A stretch of 64,000 nucleotides of DNA from Bradyrhizobium sp. Ai1a-2 (GTDB lineage Bacteria > Pseudomonadota > Alphaproteobacteria > Rhizobiales > Xanthobacteraceae). Made by a program: the position numbers and the translations under genes. The stretch covers positions 1 to 64,000 of the forward strand of contig NZ_AUEZ01000002.1 in NCBI RefSeq assembly GCF_000426245.1, read 5' to 3'. Position 1 is the first letter of the stretch. The number at the start of each line of letters is the position of its first letter. Shown here piece after piece: positions 63,091 through 64,000 of the stretch. A model generated the notes under the pieces. That model searched no databases. It had not been told where the DNA came from and saw only the letters and a list, made by a program, of their open reading frames with translations.

Positions 63091-63363
63091 ATGATGCACA
63101 GACATATGCGATGGATCCCGGCCGCACAACCGGGCGGAAATCGGATTCCGACCTCGAGCCTGGTACGAAGATTGGTTCGCGCCCAGAACGACCCGGCGAA
63201 GCAACGTATACGCGCATGGCTCACGAATATCTCTGACGAGAAACTCCTGAACTTCGGACTCTCGGCAGCCGATATCGCGCTCTTGCGTGCGCCGAACCGC
63301 AACGAGGCTCCTCCGCCAACAGAGCAGATGACAACAAGGGCGACGCGACCGGCGTTGTTCTGA
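63091..63363 (+). CDS. DUF1127-like small protein
   Basis: A 90-residue protein whose middle (RIRAWLTNISDEKLLNFGLS then AADIALLRAP, about 40-68) matches the core pattern of DUF1127: a helix, a turn with D/E and L, then GLSxxDI. It diverges from the consensus: NISDEKLLNFGLS rather than LDDRMLRDIGLS. It lies 111 bases after the first DUF1127 gene on the same strand, so may derive from duplication. Confidence 0.7.
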   Translation: MMHRHMRWIPAAQPGGNRIPTSSLVRRLVRAQNDPAKQRIRAWLTNISDEKLLNFGLSAADIALLRAPNRNEAPPPTEQMTTRATRPALF

Positions 63364-63799
63364 AACGCTTGACGCGAAACGCAGGCGTTGACGGACCGTG
63401 AGCAATCCTCAGCGGAGCGAATCGCGCCGACGCTTCATCGCGGCCGAAGTCGATCGGCTTCGTCTGGCCGAAATCGGGTAGCGGCACTCTCCGGTTACCG
63501 CTACCGAACCGACATCGATCGTGCGCAAGTCGTCCTGAACAAGCAGGTGGCCCTGACGATTGACCCGGCCAGGATGAACGCCGGCCGCTTCCCCTCGACG
63601 AATTGCTTCACCTGCGGCGAGTTGAAGACCTCAAAGGGCGTTACGTGAAACGCAATTCTCGTGACTTCCGCTCTCGGAGAATTTTGCACCACATCGGACG
63701 ATTTCTCCGCAATTGCCAGCGAGCCGCGATTAATCGCAAATGACATCCCGGATTCATCTGCCGGATCTGGATTGACGCATTATTTTGGGAACTAACGAC
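63364..63799. other. Intergenic region without recognised gene
   Basis: Two overlapping open frames on opposite strands (about 63388-63648 forward and 63501-63746 reverse) have no recognisable family or clear ribosome site. It should contain the promoter of the gene at 63800. Nothing else could be supported. Confidence 0.5.
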
Positions 63800-64000
63800 A
63801 TGCTGTTCTCGCCTCGCCCGCTCCCGCAAATTCCAGCCGCATCCCGGATCACATCCGTCACGCGCCGGCTCGCCATCGGCGCGCTTGGCTTGCTGGCGAT
63901 GGTCTCGCTGGCGCGGCCTGCGATCTCGGAGGAAATCCGGATCGGATATCAGAAGTCTTCCACGCTCACCGCGATCCTCAAGACCAATGGTGAACTGGAG
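63800..64000 (+). CDS. Aliphatic sulfonate ABC substrate-binding protein, N-terminal part (cut by window edge)
   Basis: An open frame from ATG 63800 runs to the window edge, giving 67 residues. The N-terminus contains a twin-arginine-like TRRLAIGALGLLAMVSL signal region (about 21-38) and then SEEIRIGYQKSSTLTAILKT, the hallmark start of SsuA-type sulfonate binding proteins. The rest lies outside the window. It probably belongs to an ssu or related operon to the right. Confidence 0.85.
   Translation, partial: MLFSPRPLPQIPAASRITSVTRRLAIGALGLLAMVSLARPAISEEIRIGYQKSSTLTAILKTNGELE

Noticed and set aside
63388..63746. Two overlapping open frames on opposite strands
   Set aside because: Neither has a recognisable family, clear start or coding-like composition; left as intergenic.
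1..64000. CRISPR arrays, tRNA, rRNA, prophage
   Set aside because: No regular spaced repeats, tRNA-like cloverleafs, rRNA sequence or phage structural genes were seen on reading either strand.

Overview
The window is GC-rich alphaproteobacterial DNA, most likely Bradyrhizobium or a close relative in the Nitrobacteraceae. The pointers are the palindromic intergenic repeats of the type common in that group, the glutathione-linked formaldehyde pathway, rhizobial-type iron uptake modules and DUF1127 proteins. No rRNA, tRNA, CRISPR or prophage was seen. One transposase fragment (IS701 type) is cut by the left edge and one sulfonate-type binding protein by the right edge.

Layout. 1-2.3 kb: IS fragment, DOPA-dioxygenase-like protein, PepSY membrane protein with a small membrane partner. 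2.3-4.6 kb: siderophore-type TonB receptor belonging to that module. 4.7-12.1 kb: CodA-like amidohydrolase, an HtrA-like protein that has lost its catalytic residues, a LuxR-type regulator, a YkvA protein, a second TonB receptor and a four-domain rhodanese protein. 12.1-38.9 kb is the core: a lanthanide-dependent methanol oxidation (xox) island. It holds a two-component system, S-formylglutathione hydrolase, the quinoprotein-associated ABC/beta-propeller genes, a CxxxCW protein, XoxJ, a zinc metallohydrolase, a SoxYZ-like carrier, a second ABC importer, several exported proteins of unknown function, a lanmodulin-like four-EF-hand protein, an AraC regulator, XoxF, XoxG, glutathione-dependent formaldehyde dehydrogenase, Gfa, and a two-gene molybdenum aldehyde dehydrogenase. 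39.4-41.8 kb: a second PQQ alcohol dehydrogenase carrying the lanthanide-type aspartate, with a Rieske protein. 42-42.9 kb: a mosaic of palindromic repeats. 42.9-46.6 kb: a second copy of the TonB receptor/PepSY/small membrane protein module. 46.9-64 kb: RND efflux pump, porin, an acyl-CoA operon with its GntR regulator, a glycosyltransferase divergent from a Bcr/CflA exporter, a branched-chain-amino-acid-type binding protein, and two DUF1127-like proteins.

How it fits together. XoxF oxidises methanol in the periplasm with PQQ and a lanthanide and passes electrons to cytochrome XoxG. The formaldehyde formed is captured by glutathione (Gfa), oxidised by class III alcohol dehydrogenase and hydrolysed by S-formylglutathione hydrolase. 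The lanmodulin-like protein, TonB receptors and ABC systems are plausible parts of lanthanide acquisition and handling; the roles of the exported unknowns are open. No mxaF (calcium methanol dehydrogenase) or pqq biosynthesis gene is in the window.

The most interesting points are the lanmodulin-like protein with two altered metal loops, the second lanthanide-type dehydrogenase without the vicinal cysteine pair, a 21-codon leader frame overlapping the xoxF start, a terminator between xoxF and xoxG, a perfect hairpin enclosing the ribosome site of a small exported protein, an apparent CTG start, and the cluster of exported unknowns. All assignments come from reading the sequence; no database search was run.
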